Source: Catenulispora pinisilvae (GTDB lineage Bacteria; Actinomycetota; Actinomycetes; Streptomycetales; Catenulisporaceae). From it: a stretch of 43,573 nucleotides of DNA. The notes beneath the pieces were generated by a model, which saw only the letters and a list, made by a program, of their open reading frames with translations, had not been told where the DNA came from and did no database searches. The translations under genes were made by a program, and so were the position numbers. The stretch lies in NCBI RefSeq assembly GCF_015356865.1, contig NZ_JAAFZA010000071.1, positions 1 through 43,573 of the forward strand, given 5' to 3'. This document shows positions 23,954-32,615 of the stretch, one piece after another; positions within the stretch are counted from its first letter, which is position 1; each line of letters starts with the position of its first letter.

Positions 23954-24741
23954 CGGCTTGCCTCCACGAAGATCTCGCCGGCCGCGTATGCCTTCTGCGC
24001 CACCTCATCGCGGCCGTAGTCCGGTACGCAGCTGGTGAAGCCGGCGCCGCCCGGGGCCTCGATGACGCCGTCCACCATCATCCGGTTGATCTTCAACGAC
24101 TGCGGCGGACCGGCGGCGGCCAGCTCGGCGGTGTCGACGATCCGCTCGCACGAGACGTAGCGCTTCTCGGCCGCCAGGCAGTACAGGTCGTCGAAGTAGA
24201 TGTCAGGGCCCAGATACTGGGCGTTGCCGAAGATGTCGGCCCGGTTCATGTGGACCAGCGCGGCGTCCAGGTGGATCGCGGGCATGGCCAGCAGCTTCTC
24301 GCCGTCGTCGTACGGCGAGTCGACGGTCCGCAGGCCGGGGTTGTTCCGCATGACGTCCGTGCCGAGCCCGGCCCGGGTCGGCAGGAACGGCAGGCGCAGC
24401 GCGGCGGCGTACAGGCCCCACTGCAAGGAGCCTTCGTCGAACTCCGACACCTCGATCTCGCCGTTCTGGCGGGCCCTGCGGAAGTGCGGGTCCAAGGGGA
24501 TCGAGTCCAGGGAGACGAACCCGTACACCGCTTTGCGCACCTTCCCGGTCGCGCACAGCATCCCGACGTCCGGTCCGCCGTACGACACGACGGTCAGGTC
24601 CTTCAGGCTGGATTTGGCGATCGCGGTCACCAGGGCCATCGGTTTGCGCCGCGAGCCCCAGCCGCCGATGCCCACCGTCATGCCGTCGCGCAGCTCGGCG
24701 ACCACCTCGTCGACGGTCATCCCTTTGTCGTGCATGCTCAC
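23950..24741 (-). CDS. ipdA: IpdA, alpha subunit of COCHEA-CoA hydrolase
   Basis: A 263-residue CoA-transferase-fold protein matching IpdA (Rv3551): LRDGMTVGIGGWGSRRKPMA, VVSYGGPDVGMLC, YGFVSLDSIPLDPHF, and Glu103 in FDEGSLQWGL, the position of the catalytic glutamate in this family. MMVDGVIEAPGGAGFTSCVPDYGRDE is the last conserved block; the mycobacterial protein as recalled is about 290 residues, so this one lacks roughly the last 25-30 residues of a C-terminal extension. The start overlaps the echA20 stop (ATGA). Confidence 0.9.
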   Translation of the reverse strand: MSMHDKGMTVDEVVAELRDGMTVGIGGWGSRRKPMALVTAIAKSSLKDLTVVSYGGPDVGMLCATGKVRKAVYGFVSLDSIPLDPHFRRARQNGEIEVSEFDEGSLQWGLYAAALRLPFLPTRAGLGTDVMRNNPGLRTVDSPYDDGEKLLAMPAIHLDAALVHMNRADIFGNAQYLGPDIYFDDLYCLAAEKRYVSCERIVDTAELAAAGPPQSLKINRMMVDGVIEAPGGAGFTSCVPDYGRDEVAQKAYAAGEIFVEASR

Positions 24742-25493
24742 GCCCCGCCTTCCACGAACTTGTCCCGTTCCTCGTCGGCGACTCCCGCCAGGTTGATCTC
24801 GAAGGTGAAGCCCTGCTCGTAGCGGTAGGAGCGCTTGACGTCGACCGGGTCGATGCCGTTCAGCGCGGCCTTGGCGGCCCGGATCACCGCCGGGTGCTTG
24901 GCGGCGATCTCGGCGGCGAGTTCCAGGGCGCGCTCGTGCAGCTTCTCGCGGGGGACGACGTCCCAGACCGAGCCGAACTCCAGCAGGCGCTGCGCGGAGA
25001 CCGTGCGGGCCGTGTAGTACATGGTCCGCAAGTAGTGCTGGGGAACGAGCCGGCCCAGATGCGTCGCGGCACCGAGGGCGCCGCGGTCCACTTCCGGCAG
25101 GCCGAAATACGCGTCGTCGGCAGCGATGATGCTGTCGGCGTTGCCCACCAAGCCGATCCCGCCGCCGACACAGAACCCCGCGACCTCGGCGATCACCGGC
25201 ACCGGGCAGTCGTAGACGGCGGCGAACGCGGCCGCGCAGCCGGCGTTGGCGCCGAGCAGCGCGTCGAAGCCGGGGGTGTTCTGCATCTCCTTGATATCCA
25301 CGCCGGCATTGAAACCGCGGCCCTCGGCGCGCAGGATGACCACACGGGTGTCAGGGTCCTGACCGGCCGTCCGCACGGCGTCGGCGAGCGCGAACCAGCC
25401 GGCCACCGGCAGCGCGTTCACCGGGGGCTGGTCGACGGTGACGGTGACGACGCCGCGCGCCGTGCCGGGCTCGCTGGTGCTGGTGACGGCCAA
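24738..25493 (-). CDS. echA20: EchA20, ring-opening hydrolase of the crotonase family
   Basis: A 251-residue crotonase-family enzyme strongly resembling EchA20 (Rv3550): TVDQPPVNALPVAGWFALADAV, ILRAEGRGFNAGVDIKEMQ, AGFCVGGGIGLVGNADSIIAADDAYFGLPEVDRGALGAATHL and the ending YEQGFTFEINLAGVADEERDKF. EchA20 hydrolytically opens ring D of HIEC-CoA to give COCHEA-CoA. The start is a TTG with a good GGGAGG site 5 bases upstream; longer in-frame extensions to 25700 cross the operator and are not conserved. It heads the leftward operon echA20-ipdA-ipdB-ipdC. Confidence 0.92.
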   Translation of the reverse strand: MAVTSTSEPGTARGVVTVTVDQPPVNALPVAGWFALADAVRTAGQDPDTRVVILRAEGRGFNAGVDIKEMQNTPGFDALLGANAGCAAAFAAVYDCPVPVIAEVAGFCVGGGIGLVGNADSIIAADDAYFGLPEVDRGALGAATHLGRLVPQHYLRTMYYTARTVSAQRLLEFGSVWDVVPREKLHERALELAAEIAAKHPAVIRAAKAALNGIDPVDVKRSYRYEQGFTFEINLAGVADEERDKFVEGGA

Positions 25494-25530
25494 GGCGGCC
25501 TCCCGGGTCCGAGGAAGAGGGCAGTCGAGC

Positions 25531-25550
25531 AACCTAGCATTTGCTTGGGA
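25531..25550. promoter_or_regulatory. KstR2-type operator before the echA20-ipdABC operon
   Basis: On the plus strand this reads AACCTAGCATTTGCTTGGGA, matching the fadE30/fadE31 site at most positions. On the minus strand a TANNNT element (TAGGTT, 25531-25536) overlaps the proximal arm, which puts transcription start near 25523 and leaves a leader of about 30 bases with the GGGAGG site and TTG start. Confidence 0.65.
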
Positions 25551-25605
25551 TCCTAGCGGTCGCTCGGAGGGGTGACCAGAGCGGCGGGAAACGCGCGTGT
25601 GACGG

Positions 25606-25645
25606 ACAGTGGCCCTTGTAGGGAAACAGTGGCCCTCGTAGGGAA
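25606..25645. repeat. Two 20-bp direct repeats, each with a CCCT-N3-AGGG palindrome
   Basis: ACAGTGGCCCTTGTAGGGAA (25606-25625) is followed directly by the same 20 bases with one change (25626-25645). Each copy contains CCCT-nnn-AGGG. They end 29 bases before the start of the downstream membrane-protein gene and could be a paired binding site in its promoter. Confidence 0.65.
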
Positions 25646-25674
25646 CAGGACCGCGACCGATCGGAGCGCGCACG

Positions 25675-26805
25675 ATGTCCCAGGACGACCAGCGGCGCAA
25701 CCAGCCGAACGAGGATCCCGCCGAGGCGGCGCGGCGGCGGGCGCAGGCCGAGGCGGAGACACAGGCACAGGCCGCGCGCCGGGAACCGGGAACGGGATCC
25801 GGGATGAGTGCCGCTGACGAGGCGGGCGCGACCAGTCAGCCTGGTACCGGGGCGCAGCAGGGTGCGGAAGAAGGTGCGCGCGAGGCTGCTGGCGGAGCCG
25901 CGGCCGGAGCCGCCAGCGTCAACACTCCCGCTGGTGCTGGTGCTGGTGCTGGTGCTGTTGGTGCTACGGCTGCCGGGGCGAGCCAAACGACTCCCCGCCG
26001 CGAGTTCCACGACCCCGGCGAAGGCGCCCCGCGCTATGCCGCCGTCGGCGAGCAGGCCCCGCGGTCGGGGTCCGAGCAGTCCTGGAGCGCGGCGCCGCAC
26101 CCCGGGTACCAGCCCGATCCGACGCGCAACTACTCCAGCAAGCGCCTGCTGGCCAGTACCTTGATCGGCATCCTGTTGCTGGGCGGCGGCGTCGTCTACG
26201 TCTACCGCATCCTCAGCAACCGCTCCAGCAACGGTTTCGGTGCCGCGCCGTGGACCGCCGCGGTGAAGCACGACGGTGCCTACGTCGGTGGCATCAACGC
26301 CCAGAACGACGGCGCGGCGCAGCCGGTCGACCTGCCGCAGGGCGTCAGTCCCGGCTCTTCCGGGAACGCCGGGGCCGCCGCCGTCAGCAGCGCGATCGCC
26401 GTGTGCCGGACCGCGACGGCCACCACGATCCCGGTGACCACCGCCACCGGCACCACGGCCACCATCGGCGACTGGGCCGTGCGCGCCACTCCGAGCGTGC
26501 AGATCCTGCGCTCCGACGCCGCCACCCTGCAAACCGCGCTCAGCCTCGGGCACGTCGCCGCGGTGGCCAGTGCGGCGAACACCCTGTGCTCGACCGTCCC
26601 GCACATCGGAGGCCTGCCGCCGATGCCGGACGCGGTCGGCTCCCAGGCGTGGTCCTCCGCCATCAGCGCCTTCGCCACCGCCGCGACCGAGTCGCTGCAG
26701 GGCGCCAGCGGCAACCCGGACGCCACGGCGGCGGCCTTCGACGGCCTGAACGAGGGCGATATGCAGCTGAACGCGCTGGCCGCGCGGATCGTCGCCGCGA
26801 CCTGA
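25675..26805 (+). CDS. Membrane protein with disordered cytoplasmic region, function unknown
   Basis: A 376-residue protein. Residues 1-155 are polar and low-complexity (Gln/Arg/Glu-rich, then Ala/Gly runs, then a Pro/Tyr segment), followed by one membrane helix (about 160-180, LLASTLIGILLLGGGVVYVY) and an extracytoplasmic domain rich in Ala, Thr and Ser with two cysteines. The type II topology resembles actinobacterial proteins with a cytoplasmic disordered tail, but no domain is recognised. The ATG follows a short, weak ribosome-binding sequence; paired 20-bp repeats precede it and a perfect 13-bp hairpin follows it, so it is a single-gene unit. Confidence 0.65.
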   Translation: MSQDDQRRNQPNEDPAEAARRRAQAEAETQAQAARREPGTGSGMSAADEAGATSQPGTGAQQGAEEGAREAAGGAAAGAASVNTPAGAGAGAGAVGATAAGASQTTPRREFHDPGEGAPRYAAVGEQAPRSGSEQSWSAAPHPGYQPDPTRNYSSKRLLASTLIGILLLGGGVVYVYRILSNRSSNGFGAAPWTAAVKHDGAYVGGINAQNDGAAQPVDLPQGVSPGSSGNAGAAAVSSAIAVCRTATATTIPVTTATGTTATIGDWAVRATPSVQILRSDAATLQTALSLGHVAAVASAANTLCSTVPHIGGLPPMPDAVGSQAWSSAISAFATAATESLQGASGNPDATAAAFDGLNEGDMQLNALAARIVAAT

Positions 26806-26859
26806 TCGCCTTCCCAGATCACCCTGATCAACGCTCCGACCTGCGCCTGAGCTCGAACT

Positions 26860-26894
26860 GACAGCCGCTGACGGCCTCTGCGTCAGCGGCTGTC
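26860..26894. terminator. Perfect 13-bp hairpin after the membrane-protein gene
   Basis: GACAGCCGCTGAC and GTCAGCGGCTGTC pair over 13 bp with a 9-base loop. There is no T-tract, which is usual for actinobacterial terminators. A further partial copy of the right arm follows at once. Confidence 0.75.
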
Positions 26895-26945
26895 AGCCGC
26901 TGTCAGCGCCGTGTGCGCGACCTATCAGCGGTGCCCTGCATCCTC

Positions 26946-26970
26946 GTAGTCGTACCAAGATGACGACTAC
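26946..26970. promoter_or_regulatory. Operator-like dyad upstream of drrA
   Basis: Perfect 8-bp arms GTAGTCGT and ACGACTAC flank a 9-base spacer. It ends 17 bases before the drrA start, in the position for repression of the exporter operon. The regulator is unknown; no TetR gene is adjacent. Confidence 0.55.
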
Positions 26971-26987
26971 CCAGAGGGGACGGGGCG

Positions 26988-28040
26988 ATGACCTCCTACG
27001 CGATCGAGGCCGAGGGCCTGCAGAAGTCCTTCGGCGAGACGAAGGCGCTCAAGGGCGTGGACCTGTACGCCGCCCCGGGCACCGTGCACGCGGTCCTCGG
27101 CCCGAACGGCGCCGGCAAGACCACCAGCGTCCGGATCCTGGCCACGTTGACCAAGGCCGACGCCGGCTGGGCCCGGATCGGCGGCTACGACGTGGCCAAG
27201 CAGGCCGAGAAGGTCCGCGCCACGATCGGCCTGACCGGCCAGTACGCCTCGGTCGACGAGGACCTGACCGGTACGGAGAACCTGGAGCTGATCGGCCGTC
27301 TGCTGGACCTGTCCAAGCGCGACGCCCGGGCCCGCGCCGCCGAACTGCTGGAGTGGTTCGACCTCACCGAGGCCGCCAAGCGCTCGGCCAAGACCTACTC
27401 CGGCGGCATGCGCCGGCGCCTGGACCTGGCCGCCTCGCTGGTCGGCCGGCCCGCGGTGATCTTCCTGGACGAGCCCACCACCGGCCTGGACCCGGCCAAG
27501 CGCGAGGACATGTGGGGCGTGGTCCGGCGGCTGGTCGCCGAGGGCTCCACGGTCATGCTCACCACGCAGTACCTGGAGGAGGCCGACGCGCTGGCCGACG
27601 AGGTGACGGTGATCGACCGCGGCCAGGTGATCGCCCACGACACCCCGCTGGGCCTCAAGCGCGTCGTCGGCGGCCAGCGGCTGACCGTGCAGCCGCTGGA
27701 CCCGGCGCGCCTGGCCGAGGCCGCGGCGCTGCTCCAGCAGGTGTCCGGGAACAAGGCCGAGTCGCCGCGCACCGGCGTGGTGTCGGTGCCGGTGAAGGAC
27801 GACGCCGCGCTGACCGAGGCCGTGGCCCGGCTGTCCGCGGCCGGGATCGGCGTGACCGAGCTCTCGCTGCACCTGCCGAGCCTGGACGAGGTGTTCTTCT
27901 CGCTGGTCGGTCGCCGGGCCGGGGACGACCGGCCGGCCGCCCAGACTCCGGGTGACAGGACCCCGGGTGACAAGACCCCGGCCGACCAGACCCCGGGTGA
28001 GCGTGCTGACACCGAGTCGTCCACCCCGGTCGCGGTCTGA
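26988..28040 (+). CDS. DrrA-type ABC exporter ATP-binding protein
   Basis: A 350-residue ABC ATPase of the daunorubicin-resistance DrrA group. Walker A GPNGAGKTT is at residues 38-46, the signature SGGMRRR at 138-144 and Walker B VIFLDEP at 157-163, followed by the DrrA-type C-terminal domain (about 230-312, ending LHLPSLDEVFFSLVGRRA). Residues 320-339 are four pentapeptides (TPGDR, TPGDK, TPADQ, TPGER), an expanded tail not needed for function. With the downstream permease it would export a lipophilic compound. The start has a GAGGGGACGGGG ribosome-binding region, and an operator-like dyad lies just upstream. Drug specificity cannot be read from sequence. Confidence 0.9.
   Translation: MTSYAIEAEGLQKSFGETKALKGVDLYAAPGTVHAVLGPNGAGKTTSVRILATLTKADAGWARIGGYDVAKQAEKVRATIGLTGQYASVDEDLTGTENLELIGRLLDLSKRDARARAAELLEWFDLTEAAKRSAKTYSGGMRRRLDLAASLVGRPAVIFLDEPTTGLDPAKREDMWGVVRRLVAEGSTVMLTTQYLEEADALADEVTVIDRGQVIAHDTPLGLKRVVGGQRLTVQPLDPARLAEAAALLQQVSGNKAESPRTGVVSVPVKDDAALTEAVARLSAAGIGVTELSLHLPSLDEVFFSLVGRRAGDDRPAAQTPGDRTPGDKTPADQTPGERADTESSTPVAV
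27945..28004 (+). repeat. 15-bp tandem repeat coding for TPGDx units in DrrA
   Basis: Four 15-bp units (ACCCCGGGTGACAAG-like) encode residues 320-339 of the ABC ATPase tail. Confidence 0.75.
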
Positions 28041-28152
28041 CCGCGACCGGGCGAGCCACACCCGACAGCCCTGATAGCCGCCCGGCGACCACACCACACC
28101 GCGCCGCGCCACTGAATCAGAACCCAGACAGACTTCTCCGAGGGGACCCATC

Positions 28153-28962
28153 ATGACCGCCATCACCGCCGATCCGGTAGGCGCCACGACCGTCAGCACC
28201 AAGCCGTTCAAAGTCATCCGGCACAGCGCCGCCCTGGCCAAGCGCAGCCTGCTCAAGACCATGCGCACCCCCGAAGCGCTGCTGGACGTCACCCTCCAGC
28301 CGGTGATCTTCCTGCTGCTGTTCACCTACGTCTTCGGCGGCGCGATCGCCGGATCGCAGAAGACTTACTTGCAGTACCTGTTGCCCGGCATCCTGGCGCA
28401 GACCATCGCGATGAGCGCCACGGCCATCGGCGTGAACATGAACACCGACATCTCCAAGGGTGTCTTCGACCGCTTCCGGTCCCTGCCGATCGCCAGGTCG
28501 GCACCGCTGGTCGGTGCGGTGCTCGCGGACTTCGTCCGCTACGCGCTGGTCGCCGTCATCACCCTGACCGTCGGCTACGCCATGGGCTTCCGGATCCACA
28601 CCAACCCGTTGGAGGCCGGGGCGGCGCTGCTCATCGCGGTGGCCTTCGCGCTGGCGATGAGCTGGGTGTCGGTGTTCCTCGGGATGGTGGCCCGCACCCC
28701 CGGCGCGGTGCAGGGGATCATGATCCTGGTGGTCCTGCCGCTGAGCTTCGGCAGCAACACCTTCGTGCAGACCGGGACGCTGCCCGGCTGGTTGCAGGGC
28801 TTCGTCAAGGTCAACCCGATCACCCACCTGGCCGGCGTCTCGCGCGGGCTGTTCCTGGGCGGGCCGGTCGCCGACCACATGCTGTGGACGTTCGTCTGGA
28901 TCATCGGCCTGACCGCCGTGTTCATGCCGCTGGCGCTGCGGGCCTACGGCCGCAAGGTCTGA
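28153..28962 (+). CDS. DrrB-type ABC-2 exporter permease
   Basis: A 269-residue ABC-2 membrane protein with six hydrophobic segments. Family features are MRTPEALLDVTLQPVIFLLLFTYVFGG, the central block with FDRFRSLPIARSAPLVGAV and VNPITHLAGVSRGLFLGG near the C-terminus. It pairs with the DrrA-like ATPase, whose gene ends 112 bases upstream; a GAGGGG ribosome-binding site precedes the ATG. Its 3' end overlaps the 3' end of the convergent SARP gene by 19 bp, so the two transcripts are antisense to each other at their ends. Confidence 0.88.
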   Translation: MTAITADPVGATTVSTKPFKVIRHSAALAKRSLLKTMRTPEALLDVTLQPVIFLLLFTYVFGGAIAGSQKTYLQYLLPGILAQTIAMSATAIGVNMNTDISKGVFDRFRSLPIARSAPLVGAVLADFVRYALVAVITLTVGYAMGFRIHTNPLEAGAALLIAVAFALAMSWVSVFLGMVARTPGAVQGIMILVVLPLSFGSNTFVQTGTLPGWLQGFVKVNPITHLAGVSRGLFLGGPVADHMLWTFVWIIGLTAVFMPLALRAYGRKV

Positions 28963-31900
28963 CGCATGACCTCGGGGTCGGTCAGGACAGCGTCCGGAAG
29001 ACCCAGGACGCGCGCGACGAGGATCTTGTTCTCGTCGCGCGCCGCGTTCTTCCCGACCGCGTAACAGGACTCGTAGTCAGGACGCTCATGAAGCCGTGCC
29101 GCCAGCGCCAGCCGTTCGGTGTCGCTCTGGTCGGCGGCGCCGAGCATCTCCTCGGCGGCGCCGAGGAGCCGGATGGCGAGCTCGGTCTGGCCGGTGGCGT
29201 CCGCGTAGCGGGCCGTGCACACCGTCATCCGGGCTTGGATGGGCATGTCGCGCGTGATGAGGCCGTAGCTGTAGGCGCGGCCCAGGGCCGCCCGCGCCGG
29301 CTCGGCTTCGCCGTCGTCCAGGTGCAGCATCGCGGCAGTGGCCTCACGGAACGCCAGCAGTTGCGGCGGGCCCTTCCAGTCCTCGACGAACTCGACCTGG
29401 GCCATCCGCAGATAAACCCAGGCCTGTTCGCGTTCTCCGTTGTTCCGGTGGAACTCGGCCAGGCCCAGCAGCGCCACGAAGCAGCTCATCGCCGATCCCG
29501 AGCGCTGTGCGTCGGCCAGTACCTCCTCCAGCAGTTCGCGGGCGGCGTCGTTCTGGCCGAGCCGGGCGAGCAGCTGGGCCCGGCCGATCTGGATCTGGCT
29601 GGCGCTGGTGAAGGCGTTTATCTCCCGGATCAGCTCCAGCGACCGGCTCTGCAACCCCAGGGCGGTCTGGTCGTCGCCGTCGGTGATCGCCAGCTGCGCC
29701 AGGCCGTTGAGGGCGGCCGACAGGCCCCAGCGCTCGCCGAGCTCTTCGAAGGTCTTCCGGGCCCGCTCCAAGTCCGCGCGCACCGGCGCGCGGACCCCGG
29801 CGTTCTCCGCGGACATGCCGCGCATCAGGTAGACCATGGCGCCGACCCACGGGTCCGGGTGGTCACCGTGCTTGTCGACCATGGCCTGCAACCGCTCCCG
29901 GTCGTCGTTGAGCATCGGCACGATGACCGAGACCAGGGCCAGCAGCGGATGCTCGGAGGAGCCCAGCTCGGCGATCAGGTCGGAGATGTCCTGGGTCAGC
30001 CGCGGGATCTCGTCCCACAGATAGTCCTCGAACACGGCCGTGACCCGCTCGAAGATGGCGACGATCGCGTGCGCCTGCCTCGGCGAGGGCCCCGGTACGG
30101 CCAGCGCCACCTGCATCCAGGCCCGGCCCTCCTGGGTCTGGTCGCCGAGCGTCCAGTACCAGGACATCGCGGCGGCGAGGCGGATCGCGGTGTCGGCGTC
30201 CTCGTCGGCGGCCGCGAAGCGCAGCGCGGCCAGGATGTTGTCGCGTTCGGCGTTCAGCCGCATGAGCCATTCCATCTGGGTGGCGCGCCGCAGATGCGGT
30301 TCGGCGGTCTCGGTCAGGCGCAGGAAGAACGCGGCGTGCGCCCGCCGGACGTCGGCCAGCCGGCCGGCCCCGCTGAGCCGGTCGGCGCCGTACTCGCGCA
30401 GTGTTTCCAGCATGCGGAAGCGCGGGTCCTGACCGGGCTCGGTCGGCACGGCGTGGAGCAGCGACTTGTCGATGAGCGCTGAGAGCAGGTCGAAGGCGGT
30501 ATCAGGATCCAGACCCGGGGTCACCGCGGCCGCGGCCTCGGCGGTCACCCCGCCGGGGAAGACGGCCAGTCGCTCGGCCAGATCGCGCTCGTCGTCGGAC
30601 AGCAGTTCCCAACTCCACTCCACGACGGCGCGCAGCGTCTGGTGCCGGGGCATCGCGGTGCGACTGCCGCCGGTGAGCAGCCGGAAGCGGTCGCCGAGCC
30701 GGTTGGCGATCTGGTGCAGCGGCAGGGTGCGCAGCCGGGCCGCGGCCAGTTCGATGGCCAGCGGCAGGCCGTCCAGGCTGCGGCAGACGCGGACGACGTC
30801 CGGGAGCGTGTCGGTGTCGACGGCGAAGTCGGGGACGACGGCGGCCGCGCGGTCGGCGAAGAGCCGGACCGCGGGGTAGGTCAGGAGGGTGTCGGCGACG
30901 GTGAGTGGCGTCGGGTCGGTGAGCGGGTTGGCATATGGGGCGCCGCGCGAGCCGGTGCGCGAGCGGGTGGGCGGGCCAGGGTGCGGGCTGGTGTGCGGGC
31001 TGTGCGGGGCGGTGTGCGGGGCGACGCTCGGCGTGGGATCGGTGTGCGAGCTGATGCGCGGGTCGGTGCGCGGCACGGGACGGGTGACCGGGGTGGGTCG
31101 TTGGGCGCTGCCGCTGCCGCTGCCGCTGCCGCTGCCGCCGGTGCCAGAGCCGGAGCTAGTGCCGGTGCCGGTGCCGGTGCCGGAGCCGGAGCTAGTGCCG
31201 GCGCTAGCGCGCGGCGCGGAGTCCACTGGAGAGTTCGAGACAGGCCGAATTTCCGTTGCCGGGCCATCGATGGAGTCCTGCTCCGGCATCGCCAGCGGCG
31301 GCACCGGGAACAGGCTCTCGCCGTCGATGGTCAGCGGTTCGCGGCTGGTGGCCAGCACCCGCAGCCCCGGCGCGCGGCCGAGCAGGGTCTCGGCCAGATC
31401 GGCGGCGGCGCCGATCAGATGCTCGCAGTTGTCCAGGATCAGCAGGATCCGCTTCTCGGCCAGCGCCTCGACCAGGTGGTCGATCGCGCTGCGCAGCATC
31501 GCGGCGGCGGCCGCGGGCGAACCGCCGGCGCTCATCAGCTTCGTCTCGCGGGGACCGAGCGCCGAGAGCACCGCCTGCGGCACTTCGCCGGGATCGGTGA
31601 CCGGGGCGAGCTCGGCGAGCCACGCGCCGTCCGGGAAGCGCTCCAGGACCCGCTGCGCGGCCTCGGCGGCCAGCCGGGTCTTGCCGGCCCCGCCCGGACC
31701 GACCAGCGTCACCAGCCGCGAGGCGTCGAGCATCTTGCCGATCCGCGCGACTTCCTCCTCCCGGCCGACGAAACTGGTCAGCCGGGTCTTGAGGTTGGTG
31801 CGCGGCGCGTGGTCGGCGGCCGGCGGGGCCAGCGCCGGATCGCTGCGCAGCACCGCGAGATGGACCTGGGCCAACTCCTTCGACGGGTCGATGCCGAGCT

Positions 31901-32573
31901 GGTCGGCCAGCGCCCGCCGGACCTGTTCGTAGACGGCCAGCGCGTCGGCCTGCCGCCCCACCGCATACAGGGCTCTGACATGGAGCGCGGCGACGTTCTC
32001 CCGCAGCGGGTGCTCGGCGCTGAGCGCTTCGAGCTCGGCCAGCGCCTCGGCGGCCTGTCCCAACCGCAGCTCGGCGTCCAGCCGGTCGATCAACGCGGCC
32101 AGCCGCAACTCGTCCAGCCGCGCGGCCGGCGCCACCGCGAACGCCGCGTCGGCCACGTCCGCCAACGCCGGACCGCGCCACAATGCCAACGCCGCACGCA
32201 GGGTCGCCCGCGCCGCCGAGGGATCGTCGGCCCGCAACGCCTCGCGCCCCGAGCGCGACAACGACTCGAACCGCACCGCGTCCACCGACTCCGGCGCGAT
32301 CGCCAGCCGGTACCCGCCCGGCGCCGCGGCGAGCAACGCCGGGTCCCCGAGCACCTTGCGCACCCGGGAGATCAACGACTGCAACGCGTTCGCGGCCCCC
32401 TCGGGCGGCTCGTCGCCCCACAGCGCGTCGACGAGCGCCGCGACGGTGACGGCCCGCCCGGCGTCCAGCGCGAGCCGGGACATCAGGGTGCGCAGACGCG
32501 CGCCGCCCACGGCCACCGGCGCGCCGTCCACGCGGATCTCCAGCGGGCCCAGGATCGATACGGTCAGCGGCAC
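28944..32573 (-). CDS. AfsR/SARP-family transcriptional regulator with ATPase and TPR-type region
   Basis: A 1209-residue regulator. It has an OmpR-type winged helix (about residues 1-93), a bacterial transcriptional activation domain (about 95-245), an NB-ARC ATPase (Walker A GPGGAGKT at 292-299, Walker B LLILDNCEH at 377-385) and a long helical TPR-like C-terminal half. Between LFPVPPLAMP (about 421-430) and VADTLLTYPAVRLFADRA (from 559) lies a Ser/Gly/Thr- then Pro/His/Arg-rich insert of about 128 residues that interrupts the ATPase module. SARP regulators usually activate secondary-metabolite genes, but no biosynthetic cluster is in the window. The GTG start lies 42 bases from a KstR2-type operator shared with a divergent SDR, which suggests response to steroid-derived CoA thioesters. 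A TAGGTT -10 is placed as for echA20. Confidence 0.88.
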   Translation of the reverse strand: MPLTVSILGPLEIRVDGAPVAVGGARLRTLMSRLALDAGRAVTVAALVDALWGDEPPEGAANALQSLISRVRKVLGDPALLAAAPGGYRLAIAPESVDAVRFESLSRSGREALRADDPSAARATLRAALALWRGPALADVADAAFAVAPAARLDELRLAALIDRLDAELRLGQAAEALAELEALSAEHPLRENVAALHVRALYAVGRQADALAVYEQVRRALADQLGIDPSKELAQVHLAVLRSDPALAPPAADHAPRTNLKTRLTSFVGREEEVARIGKMLDASRLVTLVGPGGAGKTRLAAEAAQRVLERFPDGAWLAELAPVTDPGEVPQAVLSALGPRETKLMSAGGSPAAAAAMLRSAIDHLVEALAEKRILLILDNCEHLIGAAADLAETLLGRAPGLRVLATSREPLTIDGESLFPVPPLAMPEQDSIDGPATEIRPVSNSPVDSAPRASAGTSSGSGTGTGTGTSSGSGTGGSGSGSGSGSAQRPTPVTRPVPRTDPRISSHTDPTPSVAPHTAPHSPHTSPHPGPPTRSRTGSRGAPYANPLTDPTPLTVADTLLTYPAVRLFADRAAAVVPDFAVDTDTLPDVVRVCRSLDGLPLAIELAAARLRTLPLHQIANRLGDRFRLLTGGSRTAMPRHQTLRAVVEWSWELLSDDERDLAERLAVFPGGVTAEAAAAVTPGLDPDTAFDLLSALIDKSLLHAVPTEPGQDPRFRMLETLREYGADRLSGAGRLADVRRAHAAFFLRLTETAEPHLRRATQMEWLMRLNAERDNILAALRFAAADEDADTAIRLAAAMSWYWTLGDQTQEGRAWMQVALAVPGPSPRQAHAIVAIFERVTAVFEDYLWDEIPRLTQDISDLIAELGSSEHPLLALVSVIVPMLNDDRERLQAMVDKHGDHPDPWVGAMVYLMRGMSAENAGVRAPVRADLERARKTFEELGERWGLSAALNGLAQLAITDGDDQTALGLQSRSLELIREINAFTSASQIQIGRAQLLARLGQNDAARELLEEVLADAQRSGSAMSCFVALLGLAEFHRNNGEREQAWVYLRMAQVEFVEDWKGPPQLLAFREATAAMLHLDDGEAEPARAALGRAYSYGLITRDMPIQARMTVCTARYADATGQTELAIRLLGAAEEMLGAADQSDTERLALAARLHERPDYESCYAVGKNAARDENKILVARVLGLPDAVLTDPEVMRQTLRP
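30894..31277 (-). repeat. Low-complexity coding insert in the SARP ATPase region
   Basis: The insert codes for residues about 433-560. Its first third is made of short repeats of Gly-Ser and Gly-Thr codons (runs of GTGTGT and GSGSGS type); the rest is Pro/Thr/His/Arg-rich. Simple-sequence slippage explains the first part. Confidence 0.8.
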
Positions 32574-32615
32574 GGTCCCAGTCTGGCACGCGCGCTGGGC
32601 CCGGGGTCGCTTCCC

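Noticed and set aside
25494-25700. Upstream extension of echA20 to 25700
   Set aside because: It would place the operator and the 20-bp repeats inside the gene; the TTG at 25493 has a good ribosome-binding site and matches the family start.
26988-32573. Antibiotic biosynthetic cluster suggested by drrAB and SARP
   Set aside because: No synthase, tailoring or resistance gene other than the exporter is present, so only the exporter and regulator are claimed.
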